From: Polaromonas sp. | GTDB lineage: Bacteria; Pseudomonadota; Gammaproteobacteria; Burkholderiales; Burkholderiaceae_C | Length of the DNA stretch: 36,964 nucleotides | Direction of reading: 5' to 3' | Assembly: GCA_030655515.1 (NCBI GenBank) | Contig: JAURVI010000019.1 | Span: 1 to 36,964, forward strand | Shown: positions 25,176 through 33,000 of the stretch, one piece after another | How positions within the stretch are numbered: the first letter of the stretch is position 1 | Layout: each line of letters starts with the position of its first letter | Program-made: the position numbers and the translations under genes | Notes under the pieces: model-generated | Told to the model about the DNA's origin: nothing | Database searches by the model: none | Seen by the model: only the letters and a program-made list of their open reading frames with translations

Positions 25176-25577
25176 TCAGAACGAGGCTTCAATTTCAACC
25201 ATGGCTGTCCGGGATTTGGTAAGCACCATGCCAAGGTTGGCGCCCTTGCGGCAAACGAAAGTCGCCACCTGTTCCTGCTTCTTGCCGCGCAGGAAGACGT
25301 GGATCAGGTTGTCGCTGTTGACAATGATTTCCTGAAAATAGTGCTGCCCGTTCTCGGGAACGCCACGGGCCGACCTGAACAGTTTTTCAATTGCTTGCAC
25401 GCTAGGCCCCTGAAACAGGTCGGAGGTCGCGGCCGCAAGCAGTTCGATGACCTGGCTCGGATGGGAGTCGACCGACTTGATACCCAACAGCATGCCGGAC
25501 GAAAGATCTATATACCCCGCCGCCACACACTCGGGTATAGCCGTCACAGCTTTCTGAAGCGCATTGTCTAAGCTCAT
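25176..25577 (-). CDS. Small Roadblock-like protein
   Basis: A 133-residue protein, MSLDNALQKAVTAIPECVAA at the start, then GYIDLSSGMLLGIKSV. A helical SQVIELLAAATSDLFQG segment and YFQEIIVNSDNLIHVFLRG follow, with VATFVCRKGANLGMVL at the end. The alternation of one long helix between strand pairs matches a single Roadblock/LC7 fold, though sequence similarity is weaker than for the gene at 24688. AAGGAA lies 9 bases upstream of the ATG. The gene is 27 bases after the ABC-phosphatase fusion and 74 bases before the next Roadblock gene. Assignment is by pattern and context. Confidence 0.68.
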   Translation of the reverse strand: MSLDNALQKAVTAIPECVAAGYIDLSSGMLLGIKSVDSHPSQVIELLAAATSDLFQGPSVQAIEKLFRSARGVPENGQHYFQEIIVNSDNLIHVFLRGKKQEQVATFVCRKGANLGMVLTKSRTAMVEIEASF

Positions 25578-25604
25578 TGAAAATTTCCTTTTGTTTAACG
25601 TTGT

Positions 25605-26999
25605 TTAAGAATTGATGACAAGCCCCGCGACGTCTCGCACGGGGTTCGGGTCGTCAACAGAATCCGGAATGGACCCCGCGTTTGCAACGACCAGTGCAAA
25701 CCTCTCAAGAAACCTCACCTGCGCGTCGGACTGAACCCAACCCGCGTGGATGCGACGCACATCCTCCAGCGCCTTGGGCGCGCCGATGGATCCAGCACCG
25801 CGCCACAGCCAGTAGGCGGCGAGCACGGTGCCGGTGCGCCCCAACCCGGCACGGCAATGCACCGCAACCACCTCGCCCCGCGTGATGAAACCGTCAATCT
25901 GCCGGCACAGGTCAACGCCCTGTGACAGCGTCGGGGGGGCCATGTCCGGCATCGGACTGAACGTGCATGCGATTCCAAACTTGCCCGCAAGTGCTGCGTC
26001 GAAAGGCGCCTCCGTCAACGTAACGAGGCGAGTGATGCCGACAGACTGCAAGGCCTCCAGGTCATAACGAACGCTCTGCACCACACCGGGCCAGGGGGTT
26101 CCCGCAAGGTGGCCAGGCAGCAGCCACAAAAAACCACGCGGCCCGTACGCAGCGCTACGGGGATGCGTCACTGCCGGCGTGACTGCGCCCGGTGGGCTGC
26201 TTCGAGACATCGGCTCGGCCGAAGGGGGCACCAGTTCCGCCATCAACGCTGCACCATCGAATTCGGGACAGGAGCCGGTACGCAGAATTGCTTTTGCGCA
26301 GTCGCTGCGGGGGGCAGAAAAGAAAGATGCCACGTCTGCCGCCTCTTCAACCACCCCGTTGGCCAGCAGCACCACCTGCCCGGCCAGCCGCCTGGCTTGC
26401 TCCAGATGATGCAGTACGACAAGGACGGCGCGTTCGGCGGAAAGCTGCTCCAGAAGCCCGAGCACCGACTCGGCCTCGGCCGCGCTGAGTTCGGTGGTGG
26501 GTTCATCCACCATCAAAAGCGACGGATCAGCCATCATCATGCGAAGCAGGGCAATCACTTTCTGATCGCCGGGACTGCGCTCGATCACCTTCTGGGACAG
26601 GGCGTCCAGCAACCGGGCCTGACCATGGCGGGCGAGCATGTCGGCCACCATGTCAAGCTGCATCTGCTGCGTCAGCGATGAACGGCCTGGCAGCTCACAC
26701 ACCAGGTTTTCGAGAACGCTGGACACCAGCAGCCTGGAATGCTGCATCATCAGTGCGGGGTGGTGGTCCACCGTACAGACCTGCTCTCGGTAACGCGCCG
26801 CGCCCCAGGTACGCAGCGCCGGGCTGGCGTGGTTGCATGCCGCCAAGGTGCGGAGCAGTGTGGACTTCCCGGTTCCGGAAGGCCCCAGAAGAACCGTGCA
26901 GCCCTTTGCCGGCATGGCAAAATTGACCGAGCGCAGCACCATGCGGTCACCAAACGCCACGCCAAAGTCCACCAGATCGAGAATGCCGGGCTCAAGCAT
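25605..26999 (-). CDS. ABC ATPase fused to a dual-specificity protein phosphatase
   Basis: A 464-residue fusion. Residues about 1-255 are an ABC ATPase with Walker A GPSGTGKST (39-47), a variant signature SPGDQ where LSGGQ is usual, Walker B LLMVDEPT, and the H-loop in LVVLHHLEQAR. A Ser/Pro-rich linker follows. Residues about 295-440 are a tyrosine/dual-specificity phosphatase: WLLPGHLAGTPWPG, the general-acid Asp in SPMPDMAPP, and the P-loop VHCRAGLGRTGT (HCx5R). No permease gene is nearby, so the ATPase may regulate or remodel rather than transport. ATG 26999 overlaps the GTPase stop by 8 bases, so the two are coupled. A start at 27041 is unlikely. Confidence 0.88.
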   Translation of the reverse strand: MLEPGILDLVDFGVAFGDRMVLRSVNFAMPAKGCTVLLGPSGTGKSTLLRTLAACNHASPALRTWGAARYREQVCTVDHHPALMMQHSRLLVSSVLENLVCELPGRSSLTQQMQLDMVADMLARHGQARLLDALSQKVIERSPGDQKVIALLRMMMADPSLLMVDEPTTELSAAEAESVLGLLEQLSAERAVLVVLHHLEQARRLAGQVVLLANGVVEEAADVASFFSAPRSDCAKAILRTGSCPEFDGAALMAELVPPSAEPMSRSSPPGAVTPAVTHPRSAAYGPRGFLWLLPGHLAGTPWPGVVQSVRYDLEALQSVGITRLVTLTEAPFDAALAGKFGIACTFSPMPDMAPPTLSQGVDLCRQIDGFITRGEVVAVHCRAGLGRTGTVLAAYWLWRGAGSIGAPKALEDVRRIHAGWVQSDAQVRFLERFALVVANAGSIPDSVDDPNPVRDVAGLVINS

Positions 27000-27582
27000 G
27001 AAGGCTTTTGTTCGACGAGCCCCGCGCGGGGAAGCGCTCATTCATGTCCAGCATGGATGTCAACGCCAACAGCAGCGTTTTCACGTCGTGAAGGCTGCGG
27101 GCATCGGCCTCCAGCACGGGCACCGCCTGCCGGTGGCCGATCAAAGTGGTTTCCCCGAAATAGTTGCGATAGGCATCGAGGTTGAGCGGTCCGCCCATGT
27201 CAGCATGGGTCACGCCGATGACGATTGGAAGCACCCTGCTCTGCATGCGCCGGGTCAGTTGCGCCATGTAATGCGCGAGATCCTCCACGGGAGTCGGGCG
27301 GCTGTGATCGATGAGTAGCACGACCCCCCTGGATTGATCCAGGAGGATGTCCCACATAAAGTCGAATCTGTCCTGCCCGGGCGCCCCATAGAGGCGCACT
27401 TTGTCATGCGCGCCAAGCTGCATGACGCCCATGTCCATGGCGACTGTCGTGTTTTGCTTGAGAAGCGCCGTCTCGTCCGTCGCGCCGGCTTCGGTGTCAA
27501 CCACTTCGATATCACTGATGGTCCGTATGGCCTGCGTCTTGCCCGCCCCGACCGACCCGACAAAAAGAATTGCCCACTCCAT
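26992..27582 (-). CDS. MglA/COG2229-like small GTPase
   Basis: A 196-residue Ras-like GTPase. G1 is FVGSVGAGKTQ (residues 7-17), and the switch I Thr lies near 45-46 (NTTVAMD). G3 is APGQDRFDFMW (67-77, with Gln at the catalytic position), and G4 is VTHAD (124-128), where THAD replaces the usual NKxD. The pattern matches the COG2229/CvnD-like GTPases that pair with Roadblock proteins. Start ATG 27582 gives the family N-terminus MEWAILFVG; a longer frame upstream has no support. It is 11 bases after the preceding gene and overlaps the ABC-phosphatase start. It is probably the switch of the operon. Confidence 0.92.
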   Translation of the reverse strand: MEWAILFVGSVGAGKTQAIRTISDIEVVDTEAGATDETALLKQNTTVAMDMGVMQLGAHDKVRLYGAPGQDRFDFMWDILLDQSRGVVLLIDHSRPTPVEDLAHYMAQLTRRMQSRVLPIVIGVTHADMGGPLNLDAYRNYFGETTLIGHRQAVPVLEADARSLHDVKTLLLALTSMLDMNERFPARGSSNKSLHA

Positions 27583-27593
27583 AAGCACGCCTC

Positions 27594-28232
27594 TCAATGA
27601 CCGACGAGTCGGCGCCACAGCTTGCCGACCAGCGAGCCAGTGGGCGGTACCACGAAAACGCCTTGCGAATCCACGCCGCCGCGAGAGTCTTCCCCGGAGT
27701 CTGGAGAGGCGACCGGCTGCGAACTCGCCACACCTCCGGACACTTTGACATGGCCAAAGCCCTGCAGAACTTCCAGCAAGGCGAAAACCTGAGTTGGATC
27801 GGCATCGAGCACCCGGGGAATCAGAAACCCGACGGCAGGTTTGCGCCACAAGAGCGCGCAGATTTGCGTCACCGGTGCCACCAGATCAAGAGGCAGTCTG
27901 GTGAGGTTGGGCCACGACTGCAGCCGGATCAAGTCGTTGACCTCCACCCCGAAGGATTGATTCCGCCATGCACTTTGGTAAGCCGCACGCCACTGCAACT
28001 CCACCAGCGGCAACGCGCCGGATGGCGGTATGTCCCACGGTACCGACCTGATGCTGATCTGTTCCGGATGGGACTGATAGGCCGCATCCCAGTCCTGAAT
28101 ATCCGTCACATAGCAGTGCTGCTGCGGATAGACCGAAACACTGCCGCAGCCCTCAATCTGAAAAAGCGACGGGGCGCCTTGACTCGCAGCATGACTAAGT
28201 ACATTCGTAAACGGTGATCGTATCTTCATCAT
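27594..28232 (-). CDS. Uncharacterised protein, first gene of the Roadblock/GTPase operon
   Basis: A 212-residue protein that I do not recognise. The N-terminal half (about 20-115) contains aromatic-rich segments such as DIQDWDAAYQSH and LVELQWRAAYQSAW. A helical stretch follows (LDLVAPVTQICALLWRKPAV, then DPTQVFALLEVLQGFGHV, about 116-161). A Ser/Gly-rich linker leads to a basic C-terminus with LVGKLWRRLVGH. No signal peptide or membrane span is evident. As the promoter-proximal gene, 11 bases before the GTPase, it is likely an effector, scaffold or regulator of that GTPase. The start at 28232 (two adjacent ATG codons) is preceded by CGGAAA. Confidence 0.7.
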   Translation of the reverse strand: MMKIRSPFTNVLSHAASQGAPSLFQIEGCGSVSVYPQQHCYVTDIQDWDAAYQSHPEQISIRSVPWDIPPSGALPLVELQWRAAYQSAWRNQSFGVEVNDLIRLQSWPNLTRLPLDLVAPVTQICALLWRKPAVGFLIPRVLDADPTQVFALLEVLQGFGHVKVSGGVASSQPVASPDSGEDSRGGVDSQGVFVVPPTGSLVGKLWRRLVGH

Positions 28233-28289
28233 TTTCCGTTCAGTCCAATCGCTCGCACACGAAGTGCATGAATCCCAACGCCATCCGAA

Positions 28290-28312
28290 TTCGGTAGCAT
28301 TAAACTACCGAA
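28290..28312. promoter_or_regulatory. Perfect inverted repeat in the Roadblock operon promoter
   Basis: TTCGGTAG-N7-CTACCGAA is an 8-bp perfect inverted repeat 58-80 bases upstream of the operon start. Its spacer contains a -10-like TTTAAT on the minus strand (28299-28304). It looks like a repressor operator, or a short hairpin in the transcript leader; the plus-strand T-run after it (28315-28320) also allows a weak terminator for plus-strand transcripts. Confidence 0.5.
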
Positions 28313-28318
28313 CATTTT

Positions 28319-28332
28319 TTGATCCATCTCAA
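28319..28332 (-). promoter_or_regulatory. FNR-type binding site upstream of the Roadblock operon
   Basis: Minus-strand TTGAG-ATGG-ATCAA matches the FNR consensus TTGAT-N4-ATCAA at 9 of 10 positions. It lies 87-100 bases upstream of the first gene of the operon. The gene for an FNR-type regulator starts about 400 bases away on the other strand. Position relative to the true transcription start is unknown. Confidence 0.55.
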
Positions 28333-28383
28333 ATTTGATCAAGTTAGTGTGTCAATTTGTTTTTTGATTTAACAACAAAAGAC

Positions 28384-28698
28384 CTATGCTGCGTACCTCA
28401 TCAGCGGTAGCTCCACAACGAAAAGAACGCAAGTGTGATCAATCAAGCGTTTTGGTGAAATTGGAACAACCCACTCACTCGATTCGTAGTCGGCGAGCAA
28501 CATCACGATAGACAGCGCCAGCGCCAGCACGCCATAGCTTTCGTCAAAAGTGACGGATTGGTCACATTTTCGGCTCGGCAGGGGAATGCCGAAGTGAATC
28601 AATACAACAACCATCACAAAATGTGACGCCCTGATGGCACGTTCATGTGCTTTCAGTTGAGCTTGGTGGCGCACTGCTTGCATCAAGCCATCGATCAC
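28384..28698 (-). CDS. Possible small membrane protein between the operon and the FNR-like gene
   Basis: A 104-residue open frame with three hydrophobic segments: about residues 26-42 (HFVMVVVLIHFGIPLP), 55-70 (GVLALALSIVMLLADY) and 86-101 (LIDHTCVLFVVELPLM). It is not recognised. It lies upstream of and in the same direction as the Roadblock operon, but the promoter-like DNA at 28290-28332 separates them. No strong ribosome-binding site precedes its ATG, and it leaves only 38 bases before the divergent FNR-like start. It could be real or a chance frame antisense to that gene's leader. Confidence 0.33.
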   Translation of the reverse strand: MIDGLMQAVRHQAQLKAHERAIRASHFVMVVVLIHFGIPLPSRKCDQSVTFDESYGVLALALSIVMLLADYESSEWVVPISPKRLIDHTCVLFVVELPLMRYAA

Positions 28699-28736
28699 GA
28701 AACACGAGCTATTTCGATTGCGATGGAAAAGGACCT

Positions 28737-29444
28737 ATGAGCGCCTCCCACAAGAAAACGGGCCAGGCCGGTCGCCCCGCCTGTCTGGACTGTGCAACCC
28801 GTTCCAACTGCATCGTGGGAACACTGGCGCCGGCAGACCTTGCGGCTATCGAACCCCTGATTCATGAAAGCGCATTCCGCAAAGGGGCCGAACTTTCTTC
28901 TGAAGGTGACGTGGCGTCCAGTGTGAAGATCATCAAGGTGGGAACCCTGTTTGCTTACCGCACCGGAAAAGACGGTCGCCGCCGCCCGATTGAAATCACC
29001 GGCCGCGGATCGGTACTTGGAATGTACGGTTACTTTGGGCAGCCCAATCAGGTGTCCGGGGTTGCGGTATCCGCGGGCCGGGTCTGTGAGCTCTCCATTC
29101 GGCATCTTGAAGAAAAAACCAATTGGGTCCGCGCGCTTCGCGAGCAGTTGATCACCGGCAGCATACTCGCCTCCGGACTGACCGCCGACTGGTCGGCCGT
29201 CATGCGCCTGCGCACTTTGGTCAAGCAGCTCGCCTATACCCTGTATCTCCTGAGCGAGGTCCAGGCAAGCCCGGTCGTGCAATTGCCAAACCACACCGCT
29301 TTGGCCGAACTCCTGGGAACTACCCGCGAATCCATCGTGCGCGGGCTGATGACGCTGGAGAACGAGCGCTGCGTGGCCAAACTGGAACAAAAGAAGTGTC
29401 ATGTGTATAGCAAACGCTTGCTGGAATGGCTGGGCAGCGCTTGA
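28737..29444 (+). CDS. FNR-type Crp family regulator with four cluster cysteines
   Basis: A 235-residue Crp/Fnr regulator. The N-terminus has C16-x2-C19-x5-C25 (ACLDCATRSNC), the spacing of E. coli FNR, and C117 (GRVCELS) lies where FNR has its fourth ligand. This predicts an oxygen-labile [4Fe-4S] cluster. A cyclic-nucleotide-type beta roll (about 30-135) and dimer helix lead to the C-terminal HTH NHTALAELLGTTRESIVRGL. The recognition helix keeps the Glu and Arg of FNR but has Val for the Ser. The ATG at 28737 follows AAAAGGACCT. It is divergent from the Roadblock/GTPase operon, which carries an FNR-like box upstream, and is likely its regulator. Confidence 0.9.
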   Translation: MSASHKKTGQAGRPACLDCATRSNCIVGTLAPADLAAIEPLIHESAFRKGAELSSEGDVASSVKIIKVGTLFAYRTGKDGRRRPIEITGRGSVLGMYGYFGQPNQVSGVAVSAGRVCELSIRHLEEKTNWVRALREQLITGSILASGLTADWSAVMRLRTLVKQLAYTLYLLSEVQASPVVQLPNHTALAELLGTTRESIVRGLMTLENERCVAKLEQKKCHVYSKRLLEWLGSA

Positions 29445-29466
29445 CTGAACCGGTGTAACAGCCATG

Positions 29467-29514
29467 CCCCGCTGTCGGCGAATCCGATCAGATCGAAATA
29501 AGCGGACGGCGGGG
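29467..29514 (+). terminator. Hairpin downstream of the FNR-like gene
   Basis: CCCCGCTGTCGGC and GCGGACGGCGGGG pair at 11 of 13 positions around a 22-base loop, starting 22 bases after the stop at 29444. There is no T-tract, so it may be a Rho-assisted or weak terminator. Confidence 0.35.
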
Positions 29515-29566
29515 TCCGGGGACGTCGCGTCCGCCTTGGCCCTGTCGATCTGCTACGCTTGGGCCA

Positions 29567-30823
29567 GTGCCTGCTACACCACCCATTGCCATCCCTGTGA
29601 CTGCCGCCCCTTCTGCCATGTCGCCAACGCTGATGGTGCTGATTCTGTCCCTGCTGCTCGGCATCCAGCCCATCACCACCGACCTCTACCTGCCGGCTCT
29701 GCCCGCGCTCACCGAGGGTTTTGGCGCCCCCCTGGCACAGGCCCAGCTCACACTCAGCGCGCTGCTGCTGGCTTTTGGTGTCTCACAACTGTTCTGGGGT
29801 CCGCTGTCGGATCGTTTTGGGCGCAGGCCCATCTTGCTCTGGGGCCTGGTCGCGTATGTCGTGGCGGCCATAGGCAGCGCGCTGGCGCCGTCGATGGTGC
29901 TGCTGATTGCCTGGCGCGCCGTGCAGGGCGCGGCCATGGGCGCCGCCGTAATGGGCGCGCGCGCCATCGTGCGCGACCTGTACACGCCGCTGGCCGGCGC
30001 CCGCGCGATGTCCAAAGGCCTGAGCGGCCTGGGTGTGATCGCCTGCCTCAGCGCGCCGCTGGGTGGCTTGCTGTCGGACCTCTTCAACTGGCGCGCAGCG
30101 CTGCTGGCGCTGGCCGTGTTTGGCGCGGCCGCGCTGGCCATCGTTGCACTGCGTTTTGAAGAAACCCTGGCGCAAAAAAATCCGCGGGCGCTCCAGGCCC
30201 GCATACTGGCCCAGACCTGGTGGACGATTGTCCGCAACCCCACCTTTGTTGCGTTCTCGGCCCTGTCAATCGCCTCGTATGGCGGACTGTTCACTTTTCT
30301 GGCCTCCTCGTCCTTTGTCTTCATCCAGGTGCTGGGTCTGAGCAAAACCCAGTACGGCCTGGTGATGTTCTCGATGTCCTTCGTCTACGTGATCGGCACC
30401 TTTTTGTGCCGGCGGCTGCTGCCGCGTTTTGGGGTGCGCCGTTCGGTGGCGATGGCGGCCGTGCTGACGCTGGCCGGCGGCACGCTGATGGCTGGGCTGG
30501 CATGGACCGGTGTGCATACGGTGCGGGCCATGCTGCTGCCCTTTTTCCTCTTTATTCTGGCTCATGGCGTCCACCAGCCCTGCGGCCAAAGCGGCGCCAT
30601 CGGCCCCTTTCCCGGTTCGGCCGGCGCGGCCTCGGCGCTCAATGGTTTTTTGATGATGCTGGCCGCCTTTGCGATGGGCGGCTGGCTCGGCACCCACATG
30701 GACGGCACGGTGTTTCCGCTGGCCTACGGCGTGCTGTTCTGGAGCATCTGTATTGCGCTGGCTGCCTGGACGCTGGTGCAAAAGCATGGCGAGCCGGTGC
30801 CTGTTGCCTCCATAAAATCCTGA
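29567..30823 (+). CDS. Bcr/CflA family multidrug MFS transporter
   Basis: A 418-residue major facilitator. The Bcr/CflA hallmark [10 protein letters not shown] follows the first membrane span (about residues 39-48). The MFS motif A is [16 protein letters not shown] between spans 2 and 3 (about 78-93). The motif C-like region [21 protein letters not shown] lies near 117-137. A late [17 protein letters not shown] segment with [12 protein letters not shown] is also typical of the family. Twelve spans are expected. Such proteins export drugs or sulfur compounds by proton antiport. The start is GTG at 29567; ATG at 29618 is an alternative. It is 4 bases upstream of miaA, so co-transcription is likely. 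Confidence 0.93.
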   Translation: MPATPPIAIPVTAAPSAMSPTLMVLILSLLLGIQPITTDLYLPALPALTEGFGAPLAQAQLTLSALLLAFGVSQLFWGPLSDRFGRRPILLWGLVAYVVAAIGSALAPSMVLLIAWRAVQGAAMGAAVMGARAIVRDLYTPLAGARAMSKGLSGLGVIACLSAPLGGLLSDLFNWRAALLALAVFGAAALAIVALRFEETLAQKNPRALQARILAQTWWTIVRNPTFVAFSALSIASYGGLFTFLASSSFVFIQVLGLSKTQYGLVMFSMSFVYVIGTFLCRRLLPRFGVRRSVAMAAVLTLAGGTLMAGLAWTGVHTVRAMLLPFFLFILAHGVHQPCGQSGAIGPFPGSAGAASALNGFLMMLAAFAMGGWLGTHMDGTVFPLAYGVLFWSICIALAAWTLVQKHGEPVPVASIKS

Positions 30824-30827
30824 CGAG

Positions 30828-31853
30828 ATGGCTAACGAACGCAGCGCCGGGCCGCCCCAAGCAAGTTCAGCCCCCTCGGGGGGCAGCGTATCGCACGAAG
30901 TGAAAGGCGCGGGGGCTCGCTTTGTTGGACTCGCCGGGCCTACCGCGTCCGGCAAAACCGCGGCGGCACTGGCCATCGCCGAACGGCACCCGGTGGAGAT
31001 CATCAGCGTCGATTCGGCCCTGGTCTACCGCGGCATGGACATCGGCACAGCCAAACCCACACCGGCCGAGTTGGCCGCGGTGCCGCACCACCTGATCGAC
31101 ATTCGCGATCCGCTGCAGGCTTACAGCGCGGCCGAGTTCGCCCGGGATGCGCAGCGCCTGATCGCCGACATCAGCGCGCGCGGCAAGCTGCCGCTGCTGG
31201 TGGGCGGCACCATGCTTTATTTCAAGGCTTTGCTGAACGGTCTGGACGACATGCCCCCCGCCGACCCGGCCATACGCACTGCGCTTGAAGCGCAGGCCCT
31301 GGACAAGGGCTGGCCCGCGCTGCATGCCGAATTGGCCGCCGTCGATGCGGTCACGGCGGCGCGGCTGGCGCCCAATGACTCGCAGCGCATTTCCCGCGCG
31401 CTTGAAGTATTCCGGGTCTCGGGCCGGCCACTGTCGTTTTTTCATCAGCAAAACGCCAGCAAAAAGATGGCTAGCCACGCCCATTCGACAGGGTTCAACA
31501 TCCTGATTTCCCTTGAACCACAGAACCGCGCCTGGCTCCATGAAAGGATCGCCCGGCGTTTTGACATGATGCTGGCGGCCGGTCTTATCGACGAGGTGCT
31601 GGCCCTGCGCGCACGCGGTGACCTGCACCCCGACCTGCCGTCCATGCGCTGTGTCAGTTACCGCCAGGCCTGGGAAGCGCTTGACGGTGACTGGCCCATG
31701 GCGCAGTTGCGCGACAAAGGCATTTTCGCGACGCGCCAGCTCGCCAAGCGCCAGCTCACCTGGCTGCGTTCCATGCCGGAGCGCCGCGTGGTCGCCTGCG
31801 ACGATCCGGCGGTAGTGCAGCGGGTACTCGATCTCGTGAGTGAAATAGCATGA
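30828..31853 (+). CDS. miaA: tRNA dimethylallyltransferase MiaA
   Basis: A 341-residue MiaA, which prenylates A37 of tRNAs reading UNN codons. The P-loop is [18 protein letters not shown] (about residues 34-51). [16 protein letters not shown] holds the catalytic Asp region and [10 protein letters not shown] follows. [21 protein letters not shown] and the C-terminal [13 protein letters not shown] with [13 protein letters not shown] complete the family set. The N-terminal ~28 residues are a low-complexity extension absent from most homologues, so a later start is possible. It starts 4 bases after the transporter gene. Unlike the common arrangement, miaA is about 8.5 kb from mutL here, separated by the Roadblock/GTPase region and the MFS gene. 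Confidence 0.95.
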   Translation: MANERSAGPPQASSAPSGGSVSHEVKGAGARFVGLAGPTASGKTAAALAIAERHPVEIISVDSALVYRGMDIGTAKPTPAELAAVPHHLIDIRDPLQAYSAAEFARDAQRLIADISARGKLPLLVGGTMLYFKALLNGLDDMPPADPAIRTALEAQALDKGWPALHAELAAVDAVTAARLAPNDSQRISRALEVFRVSGRPLSFFHQQNASKKMASHAHSTGFNILISLEPQNRAWLHERIARRFDMMLAAGLIDEVLALRARGDLHPDLPSMRCVSYRQAWEALDGDWPMAQLRDKGIFATRQLAKRQLTWLRSMPERRVVACDDPAVVQRVLDLVSEIA

Positions 31854-31892
31854 GTCCGCTCGTCAGCCACTTGAGGAAACACCTCGGCGCAG

Positions 31893-32018
31893 GGCATCGC
31901 ATTTGAGCGCAGCAGTGGCAAGGTATTGACCGATCTGGGGCTTGCCCAACCCGAGGAACTCAAAACCGAACTGGTGCTGGCCGTGCGGCGAACGGCAGGA
32001 ACGCTGTGCTGGCGATGA
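31893..32018 (+). pseudogene. Relic of an XRE-type antitoxin gene
   Basis: The open frame FERSSGKVLTDLGLAQPEEL, followed by KTELVLAVRR, resembles the N-terminal signature (RSSGNVFADLG-x-EE-x-KAEL) of short XRE antitoxins paired with HigB-like toxins. It has no start codon or ribosome-binding site and runs to a stop after about 41 codons without an HTH. No toxin gene is next to it. It looks like a leftover of a degraded toxin-antitoxin pair between miaA and the lysR gene. Confidence 0.45.
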
Positions 32019-32043
32019 AGGAAGACGGGTAGATCGTCCGGAT

Positions 32044-32934
32044 TCAGGCCTGACGGAACTGCATCAGCATTTGCAACAGCTTGCGCGTGGCGCCGTCCAC
32101 CGTCGCGGCGGGACGATGCACCACGGACGTATGACGCGCCAGCGCAGGCCGAAGGGGAATCACCTGCACGCCGTGCTGGATGGCAGGCTGACCGGTTTGC
32201 TCAAGCGGCAGCACAGCCGCGCCATAACCGGCGGCCACCAGGCTCTTCATGGCCTCGGTGAAATTGAGTTCTATGCGGGCGCGCGGCGTGAAACCGGCAT
32301 TGGCAAACCACGCCATGGTGAGCCGGTACATATGAGTGGTGGCGTCGTTAAAGATCAGCGGCCGGGTCGCCAGCCATTGCGGCGTGATGCGTTTGGGCGC
32401 CTGCCAGCTCTGCGGAACAAACGCCATCATCGGGTCGCTGCGCCAGTGGGTCATCACCAGGCCGCGTTGCGAGGACTGCGGCGTCGCAACCAACCCGACA
32501 TCGAGCGTGCCCTGGCTGAGCCGTTCCATGGTGTCGCCCGACCCCAGAATGCGCACCTCGACATCAATGCCCGGATGAGTACGCTCCATGGATTGGAGCA
32601 CCTGGGGCAACAAATACACCACCACCCCCGTTGAAGTGCCCAGGCGCACACGGCCAGTCCGGCCTTCGACATGGCGCTTCACGGCATCCACGGCATCGTC
32701 GGCGTCGCGCAGCAGCCTTCGGGCGCGCTCCACCAACAGCGCACCCGCAGCGCTGGGATGCACATTTTTTCCGCCCCGCACCACCAGCGAGGCGCCCAAA
32801 CGGCTCTCCAGCTCGCTGACATGCAGGCTCACGGTGGGCTGGGCCAGATGCAAGGCCCGCGCCGCCGCTGAAAAAGTGCCCAGGTCGGTGATGGCGACAA
32901 GGGTTCGAAGCTGGTCAAGATTGAGTTCGCGCAT
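32044..32934 (-). CDS. LysR-family transcriptional regulator
   Basis: A 296-residue LysR protein. The N-terminal winged HTH spans residues 1-60: NLDQLRTLVAITDLGTFSAA, then ALHLAQPTVSLHVSELESRLG. Residues about 90-290 form the effector-binding domain, starting GRVRLGTSTGVVVYLLPQVL, with GYGAAVLPLEQ near 234. The effector is unknown. It is divergent from the DUF1127 gene, with a 92-base gap containing CTGATA-N5-TATCAG, a plausible site for autoregulation and control of its neighbour. Confidence 0.92.
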   Translation of the reverse strand: MRELNLDQLRTLVAITDLGTFSAAARALHLAQPTVSLHVSELESRLGASLVVRGGKNVHPSAAGALLVERARRLLRDADDAVDAVKRHVEGRTGRVRLGTSTGVVVYLLPQVLQSMERTHPGIDVEVRILGSGDTMERLSQGTLDVGLVATPQSSQRGLVMTHWRSDPMMAFVPQSWQAPKRITPQWLATRPLIFNDATTHMYRLTMAWFANAGFTPRARIELNFTEAMKSLVAAGYGAAVLPLEQTGQPAIQHGVQVIPLRPALARHTSVVHRPAATVDGATRKLLQMLMQFRQA

Positions 32935-32959
32935 CAGTAATCCTGATAGTTTTTATCAG
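32933..32959. promoter_or_regulatory. Candidate LysR operator
   Basis: A perfect inverted repeat CTGATA-gtttt-TATCAG (32943-32959) overlaps a second one, ATCAG-taatc-CTGAT (32933-32947), next to the lysR start codon. Three regularly spaced half-sites before a divergent gene pair fit LysR autoregulation. Confidence 0.5.
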
Positions 32960-33000
32960 AAAATTCAACTTCCACAATACCACGATCAACCGCACCATCA

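Noticed and set aside
28335..28342. TTGATCAA as a second FNR site
   Set aside because: The half-sites abut without the 4-base spacer of an FNR box.
29464..30159. 231-codon plus-strand frame overlapping the transporter
   Set aside because: Out of frame with the Bcr/CflA gene and without any domain pattern.
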